This document shows positions 1-5,118 of a DNA stretch of 5,118 nt, one piece after another. Location of the stretch: NCBI GenBank assembly GCA_003164475.1, contig PLTL01000142.1, forward strand, positions 1 through 5,118, written 5' to 3'. This DNA comes from Candidatus Dormiibacterota bacterium. Its GTDB lineage: Bacteria; Chloroflexota; Dormibacteria; UBA8260; Bog-877. The first letter of the stretch is position 1; each line of letters starts with the position of its first letter. The notes beneath the pieces were generated by a model. It searched no databases and was not told the DNA's origin. It worked only from the letters and a program-made list of their open reading frames with translations. The translations under genes and the position numbers were made by a program.

Positions 1-1
1 C

Positions 2-228
2 AAAAGAGGTATTTCGGGACATGGGGAGCCAACCCACCTGTCCACTTTGCGCGACACCTCCGCTGGTAAAGGTGGCCCTTGGTCCCGTACCATCGATCCC
101 GTGGCTCGAACAGCCGTTCCCGATGAGGCTGCCGCCGAGGTCCGCGGCGAGCTCAGCGCCCTGGCCCGGGAGCTCCGCGAGCGCCGCCAGCTCCTCCTCC
201 AGAGCCAGGTTCGGCTCAGCCAGAGCTC
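2..228 (+). pseudogene. N-terminal XRE-type HTH segment of an XRE-ScpB fusion, separated from the rest by a frameshift
   Basis: This frame is open from the left edge, so the true start may lie outside the window; internal candidates are TTG 47 and GTG 101, neither with a good ribosome binding site. From about 149 it encodes the first helices of a Cro/C1-type HTH (ELSALARELRERRQ, then SQVRLSQS). The remaining helices (LEVSRTVINEIEAG, then FPSVRTYARLRAALGL) continue in the -1 frame from 226 onward. Adding one base around 224-228 would give SQVRLSQSLEVSRT, which matches the usual family spacing exactly (SQ-x2-LA-x3-GVSR). I infer a one-base deletion or sequence error rather than two genes. XRE domains bind operator DNA, and here the domain would have tethered the ScpB-like part to DNA. 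The frame as such continues to a stop at 343, but only the part up to about 228 is protein-like. Confidence 0.6.
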
Positions 229-282
229 GAAGTCTCCCGCACCGTCATCAACGAGATCGAGGCGGGCACCCGCTTTCCCTCG

Positions 283-1041
283 GTGCGCACCTACGCGAGA
301 CTGCGGGCAGCGCTGGGCCTGGAGCCGGCGGCGGCTGCGATGATCCCAAGGCGGCTGCCGCTTGAGCTCGACTCCGACCGGGTGACCGCCCTCTGCGCCG
401 GCCTGCTCGCCCGCCACGAGGCGAGCCTGGGCGAGCTCGCCTCCGCCCTCGACATCGCCATCCCAGCGGTGCGGGAGAACCTGGAGCGGGTGGCCGAACG
501 GCTGCGCCCGGTGGGCTACACCCTCACCGACGACGGCGGCACCGTCCGACTCTGGCCGCTGCCCGGCCCGCCCAGCGAGGTGGTGCGCTGCCTCAGCACG
601 GTCGAGGAGACCGTCCAGCCCTCGCCCGAGCAGGTCGGGATCCTCGGCATCGTCGCCTACTTCGGGCAGATCACCCGGACCCAGATCGAGGCCTTCCGCG
701 GCGAGGGGGACGGGGCGGTGGAGAGTGCCTCGGTGCTCGACCGCATGGTCCGCCAGGGGCTGCTCGGCAAGGTCCGCTCCGACCGCGGCCTCGGTGCCCC
801 CTACGTCTACTCGGTCACCACCAAGGCGCTGCGGGCGTCCGGCTACCCGAGCGTCGAGGCGATGCGCGAAGTGATCGCCTCCCGGTTCACCCCGGCGCAG
901 CTGGCGGCGATCGCCAACGCCTTCGAGAAGGACACAGAGAGGCTGACCCGGGGAGCGCGGAACGGTCGGCGCCCCCCCGCCCGCGAGGTCGACGCCGCGC
1001 CCGAGTTGCCGTACCCGCTGATGGCCGAGGGCGCGCGATGA
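283..1041 (+). CDS. ScpB-like double winged-helix protein (C-terminal part of an XRE-ScpB fusion)
   Basis: Counting from GTG 283 (252 residues), the first winged helix lies at about 28-92 (VTALCAGLLARHEASLGELA, ending TVRLWPL). The second lies at about 112-190 and carries the ScpB hallmarks: SPEQVGILGIVAYFGQITR, then IEAFRG, VLDRMVRQGLLGKV and PYVYSVTTKALRASGY, matching ScpB's ALETLAIIAY-x-QPITR, IRG and LYGTT pattern. A charged tail follows. Canonical ScpB is the kleisin-associated subunit of the SMC-ScpAB condensin and is about 180-220 residues long. No ScpA or SMC lies nearby, so this is probably an accessory paralogue, possibly a regulator or a replicon-maintenance protein; that role is inference. 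Residues 1-16 are the last helices of the XRE domain, so 283 is not a natural protein boundary. GTG 283 and ATG 340 both lack a well-spaced ribosome binding site. The real start is probably upstream, across the frameshift near 226. The stop overlaps the next gene as ATGA. Confidence 0.75.
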   Translation: MRTYARLRAALGLEPAAAAMIPRRLPLELDSDRVTALCAGLLARHEASLGELASALDIAIPAVRENLERVAERLRPVGYTLTDDGGTVRLWPLPGPPSEVVRCLSTVEETVQPSPEQVGILGIVAYFGQITRTQIEAFRGEGDGAVESASVLDRMVRQGLLGKVRSDRGLGAPYVYSVTTKALRASGYPSVEAMREVIASRFTPAQLAAIANAFEKDTERLTRGARNGRRPPAREVDAAPELPYPLMAEGAR

Positions 1042-1283
1042 CGGCGGGCGATCCGATCAGGGCGGCGCAGGAGGTCAAGAGGACGGCTGCGCTGCTGCGC
1101 GACGCCCGGGCGGTACTGCGCAAGCTCGACGTCCTCGCCGCTGCAGCCAGGGAGGCTGACGACCCGGCTCACGCCGACATCGCGGCCCTGCGCGATGGCT
1201 GCGAGCGTCTGGTCAGCCAACTGGGCCACCGCGAGCAGACCCTGCAGCGCCGAGCCCGCGACGCCGTCCGGCGCATCCGCTGA
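1038..1283 (+). CDS. small helical protein of unknown function, translationally coupled to the ScpB-like gene
   Basis: An 81-residue protein I do not recognise. Its ATG (1038-1040) overlaps the TGA of the ScpB-like gene (1039-1041). A GAGG-containing ribosome binding site lies about 8 bases upstream (near 1027-1030), inside the preceding gene, so the start is well supported and translational coupling is expected. The product is rich in Ala, Arg, Leu, Asp and Glu, with no proline after residue 6 except one at about 43 (DDPAH). It reads as two amphipathic helices joined by that turn, consistent with a helical hairpin or coiled coil. It has no signal peptide, membrane segment or cysteine cluster, so it is probably cytoplasmic. 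The tight coupling suggests it works with, or binds to, the XRE-ScpB protein; this is inference from layout only. It is the last gene of this two-gene unit. Confidence 0.6.
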   Translation: MTAGDPIRAAQEVKRTAALLRDARAVLRKLDVLAAAAREADDPAHADIAALRDGCERLVSQLGHREQTLQRRARDAVRRIR

Positions 1284-1329
1284 CGCCCCGCCGGCCGCGA
1301 GGACGCAGCCAGGGCCCGCCGGAGGAACT

Positions 1330-1479
1330 GATCACGGCGTATCCCCGGTCGGAGAAGGCCTGCTTCACCGTGCTGACCAGCTCGATGTGAGGCACGGGCC
1401 GGTGGTACGGGCCCATCGGCTCACCGGCGGGAATAGCGGCGAGATCCTCTAGGGTGACCAGGTGCGCGAGGCTGAGTGG
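1330..1479 (-). pseudogene. truncated remnant resembling the N-terminus of a DUF932-type protein
   Basis: Read on the minus strand from about 1479 to 1330, the frame gives PLSLAHLVTLEDLAAIPAGE followed by PMGPYHRPVPHIELVSTVKQ and AFSDRGYAVI. This has the look of the start of DUF932/DUF945-like phage- and plasmid-associated proteins: a short LEDL segment, a Y-x-x-VPH motif, then ELV-x-TV-x-x-AF-x-x-RG. Upstream in the same frame there is a TAG near 1510-1512, with no ATG or GTG between it and the homologous part. Downstream of 1330 the translation turns into low-complexity Gly/Arg-rich sequence with no family resemblance. Both ends are therefore missing, and only about 50 of the several hundred residues usual for the family remain. 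ATG 1416 is the only in-frame ATG and falls inside the conserved part. The family assignment is from memory of motifs and is tentative; that it is a fragment is more certain. Confidence 0.42.
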
Positions 1480-1741
1480 CTGAGCACGGCCTCGTGGCGC
1501 GGCCGACGGCTACGAAACCCCGCTCAGGAGCCAGCTCGATCACCCGGCCAGGCGAGACAGTGTCCCGTGTCGCTGAACGCGCTCGACCTGCTCGGCCTGG
1601 TGGTGATCCGGCCCCGCACGGTCGGCGACAGCACCATCGGGTTTCTCGTCCTCACTCAGCGCGACCGGCGCGCTGAGCGCATCGACAGGCATCGGGACAT
1701 CGTCGTGCCCGGCGCCGTTTACGGGGATTGACTTCGGCTGC
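1480..1741. other. spacer without a convincing gene between the DUF932-like remnant and the cyclic di-GMP gene
   Basis: With the short gap at 1284-1329, this completes the 458-base stretch between the small coupled gene and the minus-strand EAL gene. The longest frame here is on the plus strand (GTG 1462 to TGA 1731, 89 residues; an AGGG at 1451-1454 could serve as a ribosome binding site). It would overlap the remnant antisense and run tail-to-tail into the EAL gene. Its middle (LNALDLLGLVVIRPRTVGD) is not obviously random, but I recognise no family and give it low odds of being real. Minus-strand frames are broken by stops and also match nothing I know. The base composition resembles the flanks. 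The only clear structure is the hairpin at 1655-1677. The stretch is best read as decayed sequence. Confidence 0.5.
1655..1677 (-). terminator. possible hairpin terminator downstream of the GGDEF-EAL gene
   Basis: CTCAGCGCG (1655-1663) and CGCGCTGAG (1669-1677) form a perfect 9-bp, GC-rich stem with a 5-base loop. It lies about 65 bases beyond the stop codon of the minus-strand GGDEF-EAL gene, in the place expected for its terminator. It could also end transcription arriving from the left. No run of T follows on either strand, so it is not a classical intrinsic terminator, although U-poor hairpins are common at gene ends in high-GC bacteria. The function is inferred; the hairpin is seen. Confidence 0.35.
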
Positions 1742-4048
1742 TCACCCTCGGGCGCCAGCGGTCTCCGCCAGCTGAGGCAACTCCTGACCCGAGCCAGTCG
1801 CCTGCTGACCGCGCAGGAGGTCCTCGAAGCGTTCAGGGGACACAGGCGGGCTGAAGAGATACCCCTGGAGCAGGTCGCAGCCGTTGCGGCGGAGGAAGGC
1901 CAGCTGCTCCGGGGTCTCGACGCCCTCCGCGGTGACCGCTAGGCCGAGCCGGTGGGCGAGAGCGATCATCGCCGCGACTAGCGGAGCATCGTCCTCCTCA
2001 TGTTTGATGTCGGCGAGGAAGGAGCGATCGATCTTGAGGCGGTCGACGGGGAACGTCGCCAGCTTGCTCAGACTCGAGTACCCGGTGCCGAAGTCGTCGA
2101 TGGCGACGGCGATGCCGGCACTGCGCAGGTGGCGCAGCTCGTTGAGGGCCTCCACCGGCTGCGACACCGCGGAGCTCTCGGTGATCTCGACCTCGAGGCG
2201 ATCTCGGGGGTACCCGGTCTCGAGCAGCGCGGCCGACACCCTGTCGACGAGCTCGCCCCGGCCCAGATCGCGCCCCGAGATGTTGACGGCGAGGAGGAGA
2301 TCGGCCAGGCCCGAGGCCCGCCACGCAGCCACCTGGGAGCACGCCGCGTGGAGCACCCAGGTGTCGATGGCGCTGATCATTCCCGTCTCCTCGGCAAGGG
2401 GGATGAAAGTGTCGGGAAGTACGAAGCCTCGGCTGGGGTGCTGCCACCGCACCAGCGCCTCGCAGCCGACGATGGCGCCGCCGTCCACATCGATGACCGG
2501 CTGCAAGAACAGGCGCAGCTCGCCGCGTTCCACGGCGTGGCGCAGGTCCTGGTCCAGGCTCAGGCGTTCCGTGGCCGTCGCGAGCATGCTGGGCACGAAC
2601 ACCTCCACCCTGCCACTGCCCGCAACCTTGGCCGCGTACATCGCCAGCTCGGCGTTGCGCAGCAGCTCATCGGCATTGGTCTGCGCGGTCGATGACGTGA
2701 CGACGCCGATGCCGATGCTGATCACCAGGCTGCCGCCCGCGAACTCGAGAGGAGACTGGAACGCCTCGTCGAGGCGCTCCGCCGCCCCGAGGGAGTCCTC
2801 GGCGTGGTCGACTTCCTCGAGGAGCACGGCAAACTCGTCCGCGCCCAGCCTGGCGACTGTGTCGCCGGGCCGGAGCGCTGCCGATATCCGTGCCGCCGCA
2901 GCCTGGAGCAGCGAGTCGCCCGCCACATGGCCCAGACTATCGTTGACTTCTTTGAAGTGGTCCAGGTTGATGACCAGGACCGCGATGGTGGCGCTGTGGC
3001 GGCGCATCCGGGTGAGCGCATGCCCGACCCGCTCGGCAAACAGAGCCCGGTTGGCGCCGCCCGTCAGGGGGTCGCGGAAGGCGCCCTCGCGCAGCTGCGT
3101 GTCCAACCGCTTGCGCTCGGTCACGTCGTTGATGAGCGTGAGGATCCCGGGACGGCCGTCGAACTCCTGGGCCACGGTGGTGAGCTCGACGTCGATGAGC
3201 CGGCCGTCCCGCAGGCGGTGGCGGGCGTTGTAGGCAGTCTTCCCCGCCCGAGCCCGGTTGAAGTCGACGGCAAGATGGGCAACATCGCGGCGGATGGCGG
3301 CGATGGTCAGCGCCCCGAACTCCTCCGCCGAGTACCCGTACTTGGCAACAGCGGCATCGTTGACGGCGAGAAAGCGCTGCGTCTCCGCGTCGAGCACCCA
3401 CATCGGCTGCGGGTTCTTGAAGAACAGACGGCGGAACCTCGCCTCGCTGGCGACGAGGGCGCTCTCGCACCGCCGGCAGGTCTCGCGCAGCTCGATGTTC
3501 ACCCACGCTCTGACCGCCGCCGCCGTGACCTGGTCGGCGACGAGCCGGAGGGCCTCCGCCTGGGCTTCGTCGAACGCATGGGGTTGGGACGAGGTCACCG
3601 TGATCGCCCCCAGGCTCACGTCCGCGTGGACCAGGGGGACGGTGATCAGCGACCGCGCCCCCAGGCGGCGGCACACCTCCCGGTCCACCTGGGGGTCCGC
3701 CTCGGTGTCGTCGCAGACCTGGGCGGCGCTGCCGAGCGGACCGCGCCACGGGTGGTCGGGCTCGGCACCGGCAGGCCGGGAGCGAGAGGCAGGCCAGGTC
3801 CCCGCCGTCGCCCGGTGGGCCAGACCGTCGCCATCGACCACCTCGACCACGGCTCGCTCGGCCCCGCAGAGGGCCTGGGCCCGCGCAACGGCCCGCCAGG
3901 CGATGGCGTCCAGGTTGGCGCCGCGGTCGAGGACCTCCTGCTGGAAGGAGGCGAGGTCGAGAACCTGTGGCACCACCGACGCTCGTCCCACCCGCCATCG
4001 GACCTCGGGCGCGGCCCCGGGAACTCGTCGCGGAAGGCTGGACTCCAT
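1742..4048 (-). CDS. GAF-PAS-GGDEF-EAL cyclic di-GMP turnover protein (probable phosphodiesterase)
   Basis: A 768-residue cytoplasmic signalling protein with no membrane segment. A GAF-like sensor domain spans about 38-180 and a PAS domain about 201-312 (SEARFRRLFF to NDVTERKRL). GGDEF follows at about 320-485, with DPLTGGANRALF at 326, metal-binding Asp in NLDHFKEVND (D363), inhibitory-site RPGD at 393-396, and the active-site loop reading GADEF (402-406) instead of GGDEF. EAL spans about 495-745. Its catalytic set looks complete: EALVRW (E530), N589, EITES (E621, E624), DDFGTGYSSL (D651, D652), LKIDRSF (K672), AEGVET (E708, E711) and Q728. EAL domains hydrolyse cyclic di-GMP to pGpG. The altered GGDEF may be weak or serve to bind GTP or cyclic di-GMP as a regulator, so net degradation is the better guess (inference). 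ATG 4048 is the first possible start, because an in-frame TGA lies four codons upstream; the ribosome binding site there is weak. The gene stands alone, divergent from the TetR gene. Confidence 0.93.
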   Translation of the reverse strand: MESSLPRRVPGAAPEVRWRVGRASVVPQVLDLASFQQEVLDRGANLDAIAWRAVARAQALCGAERAVVEVVDGDGLAHRATAGTWPASRSRPAGAEPDHPWRGPLGSAAQVCDDTEADPQVDREVCRRLGARSLITVPLVHADVSLGAITVTSSQPHAFDEAQAEALRLVADQVTAAAVRAWVNIELRETCRRCESALVASEARFRRLFFKNPQPMWVLDAETQRFLAVNDAAVAKYGYSAEEFGALTIAAIRRDVAHLAVDFNRARAGKTAYNARHRLRDGRLIDVELTTVAQEFDGRPGILTLINDVTERKRLDTQLREGAFRDPLTGGANRALFAERVGHALTRMRRHSATIAVLVINLDHFKEVNDSLGHVAGDSLLQAAAARISAALRPGDTVARLGADEFAVLLEEVDHAEDSLGAAERLDEAFQSPLEFAGGSLVISIGIGVVTSSTAQTNADELLRNAELAMYAAKVAGSGRVEVFVPSMLATATERLSLDQDLRHAVERGELRLFLQPVIDVDGGAIVGCEALVRWQHPSRGFVLPDTFIPLAEETGMISAIDTWVLHAACSQVAAWRASGLADLLLAVNISGRDLGRGELVDRVSAALLETGYPRDRLEVEITESSAVSQPVEALNELRHLRSAGIAVAIDDFGTGYSSLSKLATFPVDRLKIDRSFLADIKHEEDDAPLVAAMIALAHRLGLAVTAEGVETPEQLAFLRRNGCDLLQGYLFSPPVSPERFEDLLRGQQATGSGQELPQLAETAGARG

Positions 4049-4109
4049 GATCCGAGCTCAGGCTAGTATGCGAACACGCCCGGCGCAGCCCGTTCTTGGT
4101 GATGCTTGT

Positions 4110-4126
4110 CTCAGAACCGCTCAGAA
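4110..4126 (-). repeat. direct repeat TTCTGAG x2 upstream of the GGDEF-EAL gene
   Basis: On the minus strand TTCTGAG occurs twice, separated by CGG, so the copies start 10 bases apart, about one helical turn (plus-strand CTCAGAA at 4110-4116 and 4120-4126). The pair sits 62-78 bases upstream of the GGDEF-EAL start codon, a usual place for an activator or response-regulator site. The repeat is seen; the binding role is a guess, and a 7-base repeat can arise by chance. Confidence 0.3.
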
Positions 4127-4287
4127 GTGTCACGAGGCTGTGGCGCGATTGGTGCGTCTGTTCTAGAAAGCGCTGGTCCCTCGACCAGAGCGGGCGCTGG
4201 GCTCTGTCCATATCTCGGCGGGGCGGCACACAGACACCGAGGCTGCCGTCTCTCCGGACGGCGACGGCTGAGCGACCCCGGGATGTA

Positions 4288-4359
4288 GCGGCGAGCCGCG
4301 GGCGTCCCAGGGTCATGCGTCGGGTGGGCCAGCTTCACGTCCCGGGGCCGGCTCGCCGC
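4288..4359. repeat. 11-bp perfect inverted repeat spanning 72 bp upstream of the tetR-type gene
   Basis: GCGGCGAGCCG (4288-4298) and CGGCTCGCCGC (4349-4359) are perfect inverted repeats, 50 bases apart. Inside, GGGCGT (4300-4305) can pair with ACGTCCC (4337-4343) with a one-base bulge, so the whole could fold into a long stem. It ends a few bases before the candidate operator of the TetR-family gene. It could be a terminator or insulating structure, a folded leader or small RNA, or the ends of a tiny degraded element; the sequence does not decide among these. Confidence 0.5.
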
Positions 4360-4365
4360 CGTCGC

Positions 4366-4394
4366 ATACGATACACTACACTCTCGTAACGTAT
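4366..4394. promoter_or_regulatory. candidate TetR-family operator overlapping the promoter of the regulator gene
   Basis: ATACGATAC (4366-4374) and GTAACGTAT (4386-4394) are inverted copies matching at 8 of 9 positions, separated by 11 bases. The site is AT-richer than its surroundings and ends 20 bases before the TTG start of the TetR-family gene. TetR-family repressors usually bind palindromes of this size that overlap their own promoter. TACACT at 4372-4377, repeated at 4377-4382, could serve as the -10 element inside the palindrome; no good -35 box is visible. Autoregulation by the adjacent regulator is inferred. The same site could also affect the divergent GGDEF-EAL gene, though that start is over 300 bases away. 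Confidence 0.5.
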
Positions 4395-4399
4395 CTTTC

Positions 4400-4405
4400 A
4401 GGAGG
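4400..4405 (+). promoter_or_regulatory. strong ribosome binding site that fixes the TTG start of the TetR-family gene
   Basis: AGGAGG lies 9 bases before TTG 4415, the strongest Shine-Dalgarno match in the window. It decides the rare TTG start over the next in-frame candidate, a GTG about 26 codons downstream at the edge of the HTH domain. Confidence 0.75.
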
Positions 4406-4414
4406 ACAGACCAG

Positions 4415-5089
4415 TTGACCGAGCCCCCACAGGCTTCGAATGTCCAGCAAGCCAGGTCACGAGGAGGTCGTCCGCGCGACCCCGGGATTGACGTGGCGAT
4501 TCGTGAGGCTGCCTTGGATCTGTTGGCCGAGAAGGGCTATGAGCAGCTGACCATCGAAGCAGTAGCGGAGCGGGCCGGGTCGGGCAGGTCCACGGTCTAC
4601 CGGCGCTGGAAGTCGAAGGTTGAGCTTGTCATCGACGCGCTGAGCACCATGCCCCAAGAGATCGAAGAAGGTCTGGACACCGGATCCCTCCGAGGCGATC
4701 TGGCCCTCTTCAGTGAGCGGTTCAATCGACATCGGGAGCGGGAGGGGAGGACCTTTGCCATCGTTCGGGGTCTCGCTGCCGCGCTCGCCCAGGAACCCGA
4801 GCTGTTCGCCGCCGTGAACGAGCACTTCATTGCGCCGAGGCTTGCCGGGTTGCGGGCGATGTTCGAGAATGCGGTCGCCCGAGGAGAGATCAGCGAAGGT
4901 AGCGACCTCAACATGCTCGCGTCGGTCATCCCGGCGTTCGTGCTCCACCGCATGTTCGTAGAGGGCGCGGCATCGGACCCTGCCTTCATGGCCCGGGTGA
5001 TCGACGTCGTGCTGATCCCCGCGGCGACCACCGCTTCCTCGCCTTCCACCTCAGGAACGACGCCATATGGCGACGACCGAACGGCGTGA
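4415..5089 (+). CDS. TetR/AcrR-family transcriptional regulator
   Basis: A 224-residue one-component regulator of usual family length. After a basic N-terminal tail (SRGGRPRDPGID) the TetR HTH spans about 26-75: IREAALDLLAEKGYEQLTIE, then AVAERAGSGRSTVYRRWKSK, with the recognition helix around GSGRSTVYRRW (55-65). The TVYRRW-x-SK-x-EL form and the C-terminal half (RGDLALF, AQEPELF, IAPRLAGLRAMF, AVARGEIS, DLNMLA) fit the subgroup with a TetR_C_11-type ligand-binding and dimerisation domain (PF16859). The ligand cannot be told from sequence. Members often repress a neighbouring efflux or detoxification gene and themselves. Its start is TTG behind AGGAGG, with a palindrome immediately upstream. 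Its codon choice (TAT, GAA, GCA, GTA, TTG) looks less G/C-biased than that of the GGDEF-EAL gene, perhaps a different origin. Its 3' end overlaps a further reading frame. Confidence 0.92.
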   Translation: MTEPPQASNVQQARSRGGRPRDPGIDVAIREAALDLLAEKGYEQLTIEAVAERAGSGRSTVYRRWKSKVELVIDALSTMPQEIEEGLDTGSLRGDLALFSERFNRHREREGRTFAIVRGLAAALAQEPELFAAVNEHFIAPRLAGLRAMFENAVARGEISEGSDLNMLASVIPAFVLHRMFVEGAASDPAFMARVIDVVLIPAATTASSPSTSGTTPYGDDRTA

Positions 5090-5118
5090 CGACACCGAAG
5101 CAAGCCGGGCGGGCAGCC
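5067..5118 (+). CDS. start of a further gene, truncated by the window edge
   Basis: ATG 5067 opens a frame that stays open to the window end (17 codons, MATTERRDDTEASRAGS). It overlaps the last 23 bases of the TetR-family gene in another frame. An AGGA at 5053-5056 lies 10 bases before the ATG. The polar, charged N-terminus would suit the cytoplasmic tail of a transporter, and TetR genes are often followed by an efflux gene, but too little is visible to name it. An alternative start is GTG 5086, which overlaps the TetR stop as GTGA and also stays open to the end. Confidence 0.42.
   Translation, partial: MATTERRDDTEASRAGS

Larger units (their letters stand above)
4049..4414. other. divergent intergenic region between the GGDEF-EAL and tetR-type genes
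   Basis: These 366 bases carry no protein-like frame of their own; the frames that cross them have no family resemblance. Besides the repeats annotated separately, there are smaller structures. TTCTAGAA at 4161-4168 is a perfect 8-base palindrome. CGCTGGTC (4171-4178) pairs with GACCAG-A-GCG (4183-4192), with one bulge and a 4-base loop. GCCGTC (4245-4250) pairs with GACGGC (4257-4262) around a 6-base loop. On the minus strand CATACT (4070-4065) could be a -10 element for the GGDEF-EAL gene, but no matching -35 box is visible. The region must hold promoters for both divergent genes. A small RNA here is possible, but nothing identifies one. Confidence 0.5.

Noticed and set aside
215..235. Programmed -1 ribosomal frameshift joining the HTH and ScpB-like halves
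   Set aside because: No slippery heptamer is present around CAGAGCTCGAA, and a domain broken in the middle of its HTH is better explained by a deletion or sequence error.
21..365. ATG 21 with AGAGG upstream, opening a 114-codon frame
   Set aside because: The translation is Ser/Ala/Arg-rich without family features. It crosses the HTH in the wrong frame, whereas the two neighbouring frames carry the HTH halves.
1398..1428. 7-bp inverted repeat GCCGGTG/CACCGGC with a 17-base loop
   Set aside because: It lies inside the former coding part of the DUF932-like remnant, and arms this short are expected by chance in GC-rich DNA.
1462..1731. 89-codon plus-strand frame starting with GTG
   Set aside because: It has no recognisable family, overlaps the DUF932-like remnant and ends at the tail of the EAL gene. 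A weak AGGG ribosome binding site alone does not support it.
4065..4070. CATACT as a -10 promoter element for the GGDEF-EAL gene
   Set aside because: No acceptable -35 box lies 15-19 bases upstream, and the leader would be only about 10 bases. It is too weak to annotate.
1884..4166. Long plus-strand frames (up to about 450 codons) antisense to the GGDEF-EAL gene
   Set aside because: They mirror a high-GC gene whose codon bias keeps the opposite frames open. Their translations are low-complexity Arg/Ser/Ala-rich or unlike any family, while the minus-strand frame has five consecutive recognisable domains and motifs.
2937..4316. A 459-codon minus-strand frame overlapping the start of the GGDEF-EAL gene
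   Set aside because: It is a shifted frame of the same strand, rich in Arg, Gly and Pro, with no domain signature.
4457..5103. Minus-strand frames of 163 and 168 codons antisense to the TetR-family gene
   Set aside because: The plus-strand frame has an unmistakable TetR HTH, a strong ribosome binding site and family-typical length; the antisense translations match nothing.

Overview
The window is high-GC bacterial DNA with strong G/C preference at third codon positions, which suggests Actinomycetota or a similarly GC-rich phylum such as Chloroflexota/Dormibacterota. Nothing in it fixes the lineage. No tRNA, rRNA, CRISPR array or intact transposase is visible.

Left part (1-1283, + strand): a gene that looks like an XRE-type helix-turn-helix domain fused to a ScpB-like double winged-helix protein. 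It is followed, with an ATGA overlap, by a small helical protein of unknown function. The HTH half is read in a different frame from the ScpB half. Restoring a single base near position 226 rebuilds one continuous, textbook HTH. The copy shown is therefore either a recent pseudogene or carries a sequence error, and the ScpB-like half is open from about 283 to 1041.

Middle left (1284-1741): 458 bases without a convincing intact gene. They hold a truncated minus-strand remnant resembling the N-terminus of DUF932-type phage/plasmid-associated proteins, and a 9-bp hairpin just beyond the end of the next gene. With the damaged XRE-ScpB gene, this looks like a decaying accessory segment.

Centre (1742-4048, - strand): a 768-residue GAF-PAS-GGDEF-EAL protein for cyclic di-GMP turnover. 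The EAL phosphodiesterase residues are intact. The GGDEF signature reads GADEF with an intact RxxD inhibitory site upstream, so net phosphodiesterase activity is the more likely output.

Right part (4049-5118): a 366-bp divergent intergenic region with several repeats. These include an 8-of-9 palindrome just upstream of a TetR-family regulator gene, and an 11-bp inverted repeat spanning 72 bp. The regulator starts with TTG behind a strong ribosome binding site. A further reading frame (ATG at 5067) overlaps its 3' end and runs off the window; it is probably the regulator's partner gene.

No complete, recognisable new system is present. The most unusual items are the XRE-ScpB fusion with its small coupled partner, and the damaged state of its HTH.
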